Below, in pieces: positions 17,101-22,970 of a stretch of DNA of 37,916 bases. The notes under the pieces were generated by a model, which was given only the letters and a program-made list of their open reading frames with translations, made no database searches and was not told the origin of the DNA. Source of the DNA: Synechococcus sp. UW140 (GTDB lineage: Bacteria > Cyanobacteriota > Cyanobacteriia > PCC-6307 > Cyanobiaceae); the NCBI GenBank assembly GCA_945860085.1, contig CAMAPJ010000019.1:1-37916 (forward strand), read 5' to 3'. The translations under genes and the position numbers were made by a program. Position 1 is the stretch's first letter. Every line of letters begins with the position of its first letter.

Positions 17101-18129
17101 GATGGCCCGCACCACGGGCGGCAGGGCTTCCACGAACAGGCGGGCGGCGAAGGGCCGGAACAGGCGCACCTTCAGCACCCCCACCGGCTCTCCTTGGGTC
17201 TGGAGCAGGGCGGCGGTCTCCTCGGCCGTGCCGCAGCCGGAGCCCATCAGCACGATCACCCGCTCGGCATCGGCCGGCCCCACGTACTCGTAGGGGCTGT
17301 AGCCGCGCCCGCTGAGGCGGGCGAAGGTCGCCATCGCCTCCGCCACCAGGGCCGGAGCGGCCTCGTAGAAGCGATTCACCGACTCGCGGGCCTGGAAATA
17401 GACGTCCGGGTTCTGGCTGGTGCCGCGGATCACCGGGTGCTCGGGGCTGAGGGCCCGCTGGCGCAGGGCGCTGATCGGTTCTGGCGGAATGAAAGCCCGC
17501 AGCAGGGCATCGCCCAGGGGCGCCATTTTTTGGATCTCGTGGGAGGTGCGGAAGCCGTCGAAGACATGCAGAAACGGCAAACGGCTGAGCAGGCTGGCCC
17601 GGGTGGCAATCGCAGCGAAGTCGCCGGCCTCCTGCACCGAGGCGGCGCAGAGGATGGCGCAGCCGGTGCCGCGGCAGGCCATCACATCGCTGTGGTCTCC
17701 GAAGATCGAGAGCCCCTGGGCCGCCAGGGCCCGGGACGCCACGTGGATCACCACGGGGGTCAGTTCGCCGGCCAATTTGTAGAGGACCGGCACCATCAGC
17801 AGCAGCCCCTGGGAGGCCGTGAAGCTGGTGGTGAGGCAGCCGGCCTGGAGGGCTCCATGGACACTGCCGGCCACGCCGGCCTCGCTCTGCAGCTGCACCA
17901 CCGACGGCACCGTGCCCCAGAGGTTGGGCTGGCCGGCGACACTCCAGCTGTCGGCCGCCTCCGCCATCGGCGTGGCCGGGGTGATCGGGTAAATGGCGAT
18001 CACCTCGCTGAGTCGGTAGGCCACCCGGGCCGCCGCCTCGTTGCCGTCGATCGTGAGCCAGAGGGGCGACTTGGCTGGCCGGCTGGCGGGCTGGCTTGTT
18101 GGGGCTGGCTTGAGGGTGCTGTCGGTCAT
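14161..18129 (-). CDS. nifJ: Pyruvate:ferredoxin (flavodoxin) oxidoreductase
   Basis: This single-chain PFOR oxidises pyruvate to acetyl-CoA and CO2 and reduces ferredoxin or flavodoxin. Domain I begins with the pyrimidine-side motif YPITPATPMAEAAD. Two [4Fe-4S] motifs, CVQCGKCVLVCP (near residue 790) and CTGCSLCVEVCP (near 845), lie in the middle. FSGACAGCGETPYLK and the later conserved cysteine hold the proximal cluster. GDGWAYDIGFGGLDHVL (near 1095) binds the thiamine diphosphate. It is 1322 aa, over 100 longer than usual. The excess includes an (AL)n run from a 12-bp repeat (about 406-417), duplicated AAADAELQ blocks (about 678-695) and an Ala/Gln/Pro tail. All active-site motifs are intact. 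It overlaps hypC and the DHOD-like gene by four bases each. Confidence 0.97.
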   Translation of the reverse strand: MTDSTLKPAPTSQPASRPAKSPLWLTIDGNEAAARVAYRLSEVIAIYPITPATPMAEAADSWSVAGQPNLWGTVPSVVQLQSEAGVAGSVHGALQAGCLTTSFTASQGLLLMVPVLYKLAGELTPVVIHVASRALAAQGLSIFGDHSDVMACRGTGCAILCAASVQEAGDFAAIATRASLLSRLPFLHVFDGFRTSHEIQKMAPLGDALLRAFIPPEPISALRQRALSPEHPVIRGTSQNPDVYFQARESVNRFYEAAPALVAEAMATFARLSGRGYSPYEYVGPADAERVIVLMGSGCGTAEETAALLQTQGEPVGVLKVRLFRPFAARLFVEALPPVVRAIAVLDRCKEPGSLGEPLYLDVLAALAEEWASGPGTRSLPLVLGGRYGLASKEFTPAMVKAVFDHLALALALALALATAEAGHYQAGQHQAGQPLAPLNHFTVGIHDDLTHHSIPVDPAFITEGLELEQDPSGGARSEVRAVFYGLGSDGTVGANKHTITIIGEHTELFAQGYFVYDSKKSGSVTVSHLRFGPRPIRSSYLIQRPTLVACHHWDFLERFDLLAGLVPGGVLLLNSPFGPAESWRRLSERLRQTIRAKQLVVWLIDASAVARQAGMGHHINTVMQACFFAVSGVLPRDEAISRIRTSIQQAYGRKGEAVVAMNLRALESSLEHLHQLDLAAADAELQAAADAELQASSAGQRQAHAKPELAPSDSKMVPGGPPEAADPSLGERLASAPAFVREVIGPLLERRGDSLPVGALPCDGTWPVGTARWEKRNIAESVPIWHSDLCVQCGKCVLVCPHAVIRAKVVDPAELAAAPEGFLQAPARDPAFAGQSFTLQVSVEDCTGCSLCVEVCPARDRLEPRRKAITMAPQRPLREEGRSHWDFFLSLPERPRAGLNLHKLGQQQLQQPLFEFSGACAGCGETPYLKLASQLFGDRMLVANATGCSSIYGGNLPTTPWSANAAGRGPVWSNSLFEDNAEFGYGLRVALDQQRRSALDLLGRLAGAGLPEDRSAGPSLQVPPALMEAITGARQENEAEIFEQRQRVEALKEWVRQRIAAAADPSQRQALQQLLEQADALVKKSVWLVGGDGWAYDIGFGGLDHVLASGSDVNVLVLDTEVYSNTGGQVSKATPLGAVAKFAAAGKAAAKKDLGLMAMTYGHVYVASVAMGARDEHTVRAFLEAESYPGPSLILAYSHCIAHGIDMAQGLAHQQAAVDSGRWLLYRYDPRRTDRGENPLQLDSPAPRRPLAGAMALENRFRLLSYSQPERARQLAAEAELQRQRRWATYQALAGQGGPGTGPAQAADPAQAAKPGQEVNP
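16877..16912 (-). repeat. 12-bp tandem repeat inside nifJ
   Basis: Three adjacent copies of GCCAGGGCCAGA/G occur at 16877, 16889 and 16901. On the coding strand they read out as alternating Ala-Leu. The period is a multiple of three and the frame is kept. Confidence 0.85.
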
Positions 18130-18377
18130 GGCTGCTCTCCACTCGTTTCGTCGTCGTCATCCAGCACGACGCTCAGGGCCAGGCCCACGTGCACCAGCAC
18201 CCGGTCGCCCACCCGGGCCTCGGGCAGGCAGGCCAAGCTCACCTGCTGGCGCACGCCGCCAAAATCCACCTCCGCCTCCAGCCAGAGGTTGTCCTCGCCC
18301 TGGTCAGGCTGGGCGGGGGCGGGCTGGGGAGCCAGGCTCGCAATCGCAACGATGCGTCCGGCAACCGCTAGGCACAT
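18126..18377 (-). CDS. hypC: HypC hydrogenase maturation chaperone
   Basis: HypC is the small chaperone that shuttles the Fe(CN)2CO unit from HypD to the hydrogenase large subunit. From ATG 18377 it is 83 aa and starts MCLAVAGRIVAI, with the essential Cys2 exposed after Met removal. The OB-like barrel follows (AEVDFGGVRQQVSLACLPEARVGDRVLVHVG), the usual HypC ending. A short Pro/Gln-rich loop (about 17-28) is an addition. Its start overlaps the hypF stop by ten bases and its stop overlaps the nifJ start by four, so nifJ translation is probably coupled to hypC. Confidence 0.96.
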   Translation of the reverse strand: MCLAVAGRIVAIASLAPQPAPAQPDQGEDNLWLEAEVDFGGVRQQVSLACLPEARVGDRVLVHVGLALSVVLDDDDETSGEQP

Positions 18378-21346
18378 GGCGCGGCCTCCCGGCGGGTGAG
18401 GGCCGGGTCCGCCGGGCCGGCCAGGCCAGGCAGGTGTGCCGGGTCCGGTTGGCGGTCCAAGGCAGGCTCGCCGTCCGGGCCAAGCTGTTGCGTCAGGCCG
18501 TGCCGCAAGGCCCAGACCTGGCCCACGGCCAGGCCGCCGTCGTTGCAGGGCACCGCTTCGCCCCAATAGGGACTCAGGCCTTGCTGCCGCAGGGCCGCGA
18601 TCGTGGCCTCCAGCAGCAGGCGGTTCTGAAAGCAGCCACCACTAAGGACCACCTGGCGGCAGCCACTCCGCTGGGCCGCCCCGGCGGCCAGCTCGGCCGC
18701 CGCTAGGGCCAGGCCCAGGTGGAAGCGGGCGGCGCAGCGCTGGATCGATTGGGGATGGGCCCCAAGGGAGTTGCTCCCCAAACGGCTGACCCCGGTGGCA
18801 AAGCCAGCTCCTGCGGCGAGGGCCAGGTCGTCGAGCAGGGCCGAAAGCAGGGGCTGCCAATCGAGCCAGCCCAGGGGCGGCGCCTGGCCGGCGGGAGGGT
18901 GGAGCCGGGGCAGGGAATAGCCCTGCAGGGCGCCAGGGGAGGTGGCCTGGGCGGCCAGGGCTGGGGCCGCGGCCCCCTGCAGCAACTGGCCGCCCTGGCC
19001 TTCGTGGTCGAGCCGCTGGCAGAGCCCCAGCAGGGAGGCCACCGCATCAAACAAGCGGCCGACGCTGGAGCAGGCCGGCGCGTTGCAGCCGGCCTCGATC
19101 GCCTCCAGCAGCTGGGCCGTCTCTCCCGGCGCAAAAGCGGCCAGGGTTTGCCGGGCGCCCGGATGGGCCAGGGCGGCGGGGCCGCTGGCCGCCAGCAGGC
19201 CCAGGGCAGCGCGGCGCGGTTCGGCCATGGCCCGCTCGCCCCCCGCCAGGGGGAAAGGCCGCAGGCCGGCCAGGCGCCGCCAGCCCCCCGGCTCCACCAG
19301 CAGCAGCTCGCCGCCCCAAAGGGGGGGAGCTGCTGCTGCACCCCTGACATCCCGATCAACCGCGGCCCTTCGGATCGCAGCACCCAGGCCAGCCGCGGAC
19401 GGAGCGGCGGCTCCGTAGCCGAGGCCATCGAAACTGAGCACCAGCGCCGGCAGCTCCAGCCCGTGTTCGGCCACCACCGCCAGGCCGTGGGCCAGGTGGT
19501 GGGGCACGGCCTGGGCACCCTGGCCCCGGCCTGGGTTGAGCTGCTGACCCAGCTGATGACTGCGGTAGCCGGGGTGGCCATCGATGGCGATCACGTCGAT
19601 CTGGCGGGCGTGACGGGCCAGAAGTTCGAGAGCGCCGACCTCCAGGCGCTGCAGGCAGGCGGCGGTGCTGAGGTCCCCCAGCTGGGGCGCCAGCCAGAGC
19701 CGCTCGCCCAGGGCCAGGGCCGGAGCACTTTTGAGATCGCCGCCGAGGGCGAGCACCCCCAGGGGCGGCGCTGGTTGGGCTTGGGCGCAGGGCTTGGGCG
19801 CAGCCAAGGGCTTGGGCGCAGCCAAGGGCATGGACAACGCCATCGGCTCTGGGGCGTAGCCCCGGGCCCGGCGCAGCAGGGCCGGGCGGCCCTCGATCAG
19901 CTGCAGCAACGAATCATCCAGGGGGCGGGCGATCGGCCGGTTATGAATCAGAAAGCCAGCGGCGATCTCGCCTAGCAACCGGCGGGCCTCGGCTGGATCA
20001 CTCACCAGGGGCTCGCCGCTGCGGTTGCCGCTGGTGGCCACCAGGGGCCGGCCGAAGCGGCGCGCCAGCAGCTGGTGCAGGGGCGAGGCCGGCAGCATCA
20101 CGCCCAGGTCAGCGCAGCCCGGCGCTAGGGCCTCCAGGGCTAGTTCGAACGCAGGGCCCTCGGTGGGGGGAGCCAGCTCGGGAAGGGGGCCAGCTGCTAG
20201 CCGAAGGCCAGCGCCAGGCGGGTCGCCGCCCTCAAGCCGCCGGCGCAACAGCACGATCGGGGCCGCCGGATGCTGGAGCTGGGCCCGTTCCGCCGCCAAG
20301 AGCGTGCAGCTGGGCTGGATCCAGGCCAGATCGGCCACGAGCAGGGCGAGGGGCTTGCTGGGCCGGCATTTGCGCTGGCGCAGGCGCTCGATGGCGGCGG
20401 CGTTACTTGCATCAACCAGCAACTGGAAGCCACCCACCCCCTGCAGGGCCAGGATCCCGCCCCCGGCCAGCAGGGCGCAGGCCCGCTCGATCAGGGCGTC
20501 GGTGCTTGGGTCCGGCCCAGCCACCCGCCCTTGGTCGCCGACAGTGTCCGCCAGGCTGCTCGTCTGGGCCAGGGGCTCCCACCAGGCCAGCTGGGGACCG
20601 CAATCGGGGCAGCCGATCGTTTCGGCATGGAAGCGGCGGTTGCCGGGATCGTGAAACTCCTGCAGACAGCTGGCACAGGGGGGGAAGGCGGCCAGGCTGG
20701 TACTGGCGCGGGCGAAGGGCTGGGCCGTGGCGATGCTGTAGCGGGGACCGCAGGCGCAGCAGCTGATGAAGGCATAGCCGAAGCGGCGGTTGGCCGGATC
20801 GGCCAGCTCCGCCAGGCAGGCGGGGCAGGGGGCCAGGTCGGCGCTGAGGGCCGGCGCCACCAGGCCGATGCCCAAGGGTTCGGGGGGGCTGGCGCTGATC
20901 TGGATGCCGCCAGAATCGCCTGGGGTAGGCGCCTGGGGGCCCGCCTCGGCCGGCAGCCAGTCCGGCTGCAGCGGCTCCAGGCGCGCCGGCAAGGGCAACT
21001 CCCGCGGCAACCGCTCCAGCAGGCGCTCCAGGGCCGATCGGGAACCCTGAAGCTCCAGAACCACCGTGCCCACCTCGTTTTGGGCCTGGCCGCTGAGACC
21101 CAGGTCCAGCGCCAGCCGGTGCACAAACGGCCGGAAGCCAACCCCCTGGACAATGCCGTGGCACCGCAGCCGCAGGCGGCTGGGACCCAGGGATTCCGTC
21201 GCGGCTTCTCGACTGAATCGAGTTGGGAATTCAGTTGGGAATCCAGTCGTGAATTCAGCCCCTGCTTCACTCCCTGAGCCGCTCCCGGATCCGTTCAAGC
21301 AGCCAGCCACCGCGCTCGGGGCCACCTGGGGCAAAACGGTGCTCAT
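18368..21346 (-). CDS. hypF: HypF carbamoyltransferase
   Basis: HypF uses carbamoyl phosphate and ATP to make the carbamoyl adenylate passed to HypE. The domain order is complete. An acylphosphatase domain (about 58-150) carries GIVQGVGFRPFVHR. Zinc fingers follow (Cys174/177 with Cys196/199, then Cys224/227 with Cys246/249). A YrdC-like domain from about 280 includes RKCRPSKPLALL. A C-terminal Kae1-like domain has HHLAHGLAVVAEH and VLSGGCFQNRLLLE. The length of 992 aa exceeds the usual 750-800. The first ~55 residues are a Gly/Ser and Phe/Thr repeat tail, and further linkers (AAPKPLAAPKP) are expanded. The start overlaps the hypB stop by four bases; a start nearer the acylphosphatase domain is possible but has no good candidate. 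Confidence 0.95.
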   Translation of the reverse strand: MSTVLPQVAPSAVAGCLNGSGSGSGSEAGAEFTTGFPTEFPTRFSREAATESLGPSRLRLRCHGIVQGVGFRPFVHRLALDLGLSGQAQNEVGTVVLELQGSRSALERLLERLPRELPLPARLEPLQPDWLPAEAGPQAPTPGDSGGIQISASPPEPLGIGLVAPALSADLAPCPACLAELADPANRRFGYAFISCCACGPRYSIATAQPFARASTSLAAFPPCASCLQEFHDPGNRRFHAETIGCPDCGPQLAWWEPLAQTSSLADTVGDQGRVAGPDPSTDALIERACALLAGGGILALQGVGGFQLLVDASNAAAIERLRQRKCRPSKPLALLVADLAWIQPSCTLLAAERAQLQHPAAPIVLLRRRLEGGDPPGAGLRLAAGPLPELAPPTEGPAFELALEALAPGCADLGVMLPASPLHQLLARRFGRPLVATSGNRSGEPLVSDPAEARRLLGEIAAGFLIHNRPIARPLDDSLLQLIEGRPALLRRARGYAPEPMALSMPLAAPKPLAAPKPCAQAQPAPPLGVLALGGDLKSAPALALGERLWLAPQLGDLSTAACLQRLEVGALELLARHARQIDVIAIDGHPGYRSHQLGQQLNPGRGQGAQAVPHHLAHGLAVVAEHGLELPALVLSFDGLGYGAAAPSAAGLGAAIRRAAVDRDVRGAAAAPPLWGGELLLVEPGGWRRLAGLRPFPLAGGERAMAEPRRAALGLLAASGPAALAHPGARQTLAAFAPGETAQLLEAIEAGCNAPACSSVGRLFDAVASLLGLCQRLDHEGQGGQLLQGAAAPALAAQATSPGALQGYSLPRLHPPAGQAPPLGWLDWQPLLSALLDDLALAAGAGFATGVSRLGSNSLGAHPQSIQRCAARFHLGLALAAAELAAGAAQRSGCRQVVLSGGCFQNRLLLEATIAALRQQGLSPYWGEAVPCNDGGLAVGQVWALRHGLTQQLGPDGEPALDRQPDPAHLPGLAGPADPALTRREAAPCA
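21210..21269 (-). repeat. 12-bp tandem repeat in the hypF 5' coding end
   Basis: Five units of 12 bases run head to tail: the clearest are GTTGGGAATTCA (21222), GTTGGGAATCCA (21234) and GTCGTGAATTCA (21246), with weaker flanking copies. They encode Phe-Pro-Thr-like tetrapeptides at about residues 27-45 of HypF, before the acylphosphatase domain. Confidence 0.8.
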
Positions 21347-22179
21347 GGCTGCAGCCCGGGGGTAGCGACCTGGGCCAGATCCCGACCCAGACCCAGATCC
21401 CGATCCAGATCCCGATCCAGATCCCGACCCAGAGCCAGACCGAGGGCGGCGCGCAGGGCGCTGAAACCGGCGCCGCTGCGGGCCGACACGGCCACGATCC
21501 GGGCCCGGGGCGCCACCCGGGCGATATGGCGGCGACAGAGGTCCAGGTCAAACTCCACCGCGCCGAGCAGGTCGATCTTGTTGATCAGCACCAGATCGGC
21601 GCCATGGAAACTGGCGGCGTACTTGAGCGGCTTGTCCTCGCCCTCGGTCACCGAAACCATCACCACCCGCAGGCTTTCGCCCAGGTCGTAGGCGGCGGGG
21701 CAAACCAGGTTGCCGACATTTTCAATCACCAGCAGCTCCAGGGCCTCCAGCGAGAGGCCTGTGGCCTCCAGCTCCTGCACGCCCCGGGCGACAGAGCCAG
21801 CCTCCAGATGGCAGGCCTGGCCGGTGCTGATCTGGACTGCGGCCAGGCCAGCAGCCCAGAGCCGCCGGGCGTCGTTGTCGGTGGCCAGATCGCCGACGAT
21901 CACGGCCATCGGAGCGCTGGCGCCGGCGCCCGGGGGGTTAGCACCAGAGTCCGGCCCGGGGTCGCCTGGCCAGTCGCGGGCCAGCCGCTCCAGCAGGGCG
22001 GTCTTGCCGGAGCCCGGCGCCGAAAGCAGGTTCACAACAGGGAGTTGCGCCTCGGCGAAGCGGCGGCGATTGGCCGCTGCCTGCTGGTCGTTGCGGCGCA
22101 ATAACCGCTCACCCAGCTCCAGCCGCCGGGGAACCGCCAACTCGGGAGCGCTCTGGCCGCAGCGGCAATCGACACACAT
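21343..22179 (-). CDS. hypB: HypB, nickel-inserting GTPase
   Basis: HypB is the GTPase that, with HypA, delivers nickel to the hydrogenase large subunit. It opens with a short metal site MCVDCRCG rather than a long His-rich tail. The P-loop is SAPGSGKT (about 53-60). The G-domain zinc/nickel site includes GNLVCPAAYDLGE. The base-recognition motif NKID lies in LVLINKIDLL. The 278-aa protein is normal up to GFSALRAALG; the last ~30 residues are a tail of Asp-Arg-Asp-Leu units made by a 12-bp repeat. The stop overlaps hypF by four bases. No clear ribosome site lies before the ATG at 22179. It is the first gene of the hyp/nifJ operon. Confidence 0.96.
   Translation of the reverse strand: MCVDCRCGQSAPELAVPRRLELGERLLRRNDQQAAANRRRFAEAQLPVVNLLSAPGSGKTALLERLARDWPGDPGPDSGANPPGAGASAPMAVIVGDLATDNDARRLWAAGLAAVQISTGQACHLEAGSVARGVQELEATGLSLEALELLVIENVGNLVCPAAYDLGESLRVVMVSVTEGEDKPLKYAASFHGADLVLINKIDLLGAVEFDLDLCRRHIARVAPRARIVAVSARSGAGFSALRAALGLALGRDLDRDLDRDLGLGRDLAQVATPGLQP
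21376..21429 (-). repeat. 12-bp tandem repeat in the hypB 3' end
   Basis: Units like CAGATCCCGATC recur at 21376, 21394, 21406 and 21418, with a six-base half unit between the first two. They encode a charged Asp-Arg-Asp-Leu tail that HypB proteins normally lack. Confidence 0.85.
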
Positions 22180-22268
22180 GGGGCTCGGGCGATGGGGGGT
22201 AAGGGGTGGAGCTGGCTGGGAACTGGATTGGGACTGGCTGGGTTAGGTGGGTGGGTAGCGGAGGCCGC

Positions 22269-22569
22269 TCAGGCCAGGTGACAAAGACCCGTGGCAAGCA
22301 GCAGGTCCCCGTCCTGGCGGACGACCCAGAACGGAGATCCGCCGGGCTCGAGCCGATACAGCCGCCCACTGAGGGGGCTGCGCAGGGCCAGGGCGGCCGT
22401 GCCGACATAGAGGAGGGCCAAGCCGCCCGCCGCCCGGGGCACGGTCCGGGCTGGGCCCAGGGGTAGGGCCAGGCTTCGGCCCAGGCTGGGGAGCTGACTG
22501 CAGCGCGGAGCCGGCGAACCGCTGTTGCAGGGAGGTCAGCTGTTGGCGACGAGATCCACAGCAGGCCAT
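22269..22569 (-). pseudogene. Small CGSRR-start protein, apparently frameshifted
   Basis: A well-placed start (ATG 22569, with GAGGA six bases upstream) opens a frame beginning MACCGSRRQQLTSLQQRFAG. That frame then turns into unlikely Pro/Gly/Arg-rich sequence. The neighbouring frame, shifted by one base, carries a protein-like end: GGLALLYVGTAALALRSP, LSGRLYRLEPG, SPFWVVRQDGDLLLATGLCHLA and a stop at 22269. Joining the two gives a protein of about 100 aa with a conserved-looking Y-x-G-T ... G-R-x-Y-R-x-x-P-G pattern, which I weakly associate with small phage-neighbourhood proteins. The switch lies between about 22440 and 22535 in a CCTGGGCC-rich, slippage-prone stretch. It is either a true mutation or a sequencing error. 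It lies eight bases behind the DUF1360 gene. Confidence 0.5.
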
Positions 22570-22577
22570 CGCCGTCC

Positions 22578-22958
22578 TCACAGCCCCCGCTCGGGCGCCA
22601 GCGCCCGGGAAACGGGTCCCAGCAAGGGCTGGGCTGGGGGCGCCGCTGGGGCCGCCCAGCGCAGCAGCACATCCCCGGCCATGGTCAGCAGGCAGGACCC
22701 CGCCGAAATCGCCTGCCAAAGCAGCAGGCCCTGGACCGGATCGCCGGCCAGCCAGGCCGCGATCGGCGCCGCCACCCAGAGGCTGAGGCAGTAAGGACAA
22801 TCCAGCAGCCGGGCGACCATGCCATGGCCGGCGCGTAGTCGTAGCCGCAGGATCAGATCGAAGGGGCCATCTTCGCGGGCAACCAGAAAACACAGACGCC
22901 AGGTGGCCAAGATCGCCACAGCCAGCTCAAACCAGTTGGCAGATTCAGGGGAGGCCAT
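22578..22958 (-). CDS. DUF1360 family membrane protein
   Basis: The 126-aa protein fits DUF1360: an N-terminal hydrophobic helix with ILATWRLCFLVAREDGPFDL (about 17-34), a short basic loop, then DCPYCLSLWVA (Cys54, Cys57) leading into further membrane helices. The family is of unknown function and is known from spore-formers and other bacteria. The CxxC at the membrane face could bind metal or form a disulfide. It starts 12 bases after the 734-aa gene's stop and is followed directly by the small CGSRR-start gene, so the three form one unit. The Ala/Pro-rich C-terminus is probably an extension. Confidence 0.75.
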   Translation of the reverse strand: MASPESANWFELAVAILATWRLCFLVAREDGPFDLILRLRLRAGHGMVARLLDCPYCLSLWVAAPIAAWLAGDPVQGLLLWQAISAGSCLLTMAGDVLLRWAAPAAPPAQPLLGPVSRALAPERGL

Positions 22959-22970
22959 AGGTTCTGTGCC

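Noticed and set aside
17194-19975. Other long plus-strand frames opposite nifJ, hypC and hypF
   Set aside because: Same reason: shadows of high-GC codons, with no ribosome sites, no recognisable motifs and full overlap with well-supported genes.
22109-22672. 187-codon minus-strand frame across the hypB start and the small-gene region
   Set aside because: It overlaps hypB in another frame and its product is Cys/Pro/Arg-rich; the third frame gives a more protein-like C-terminus for the local gene. The first half of the real gene is elsewhere, hence the frameshift call.
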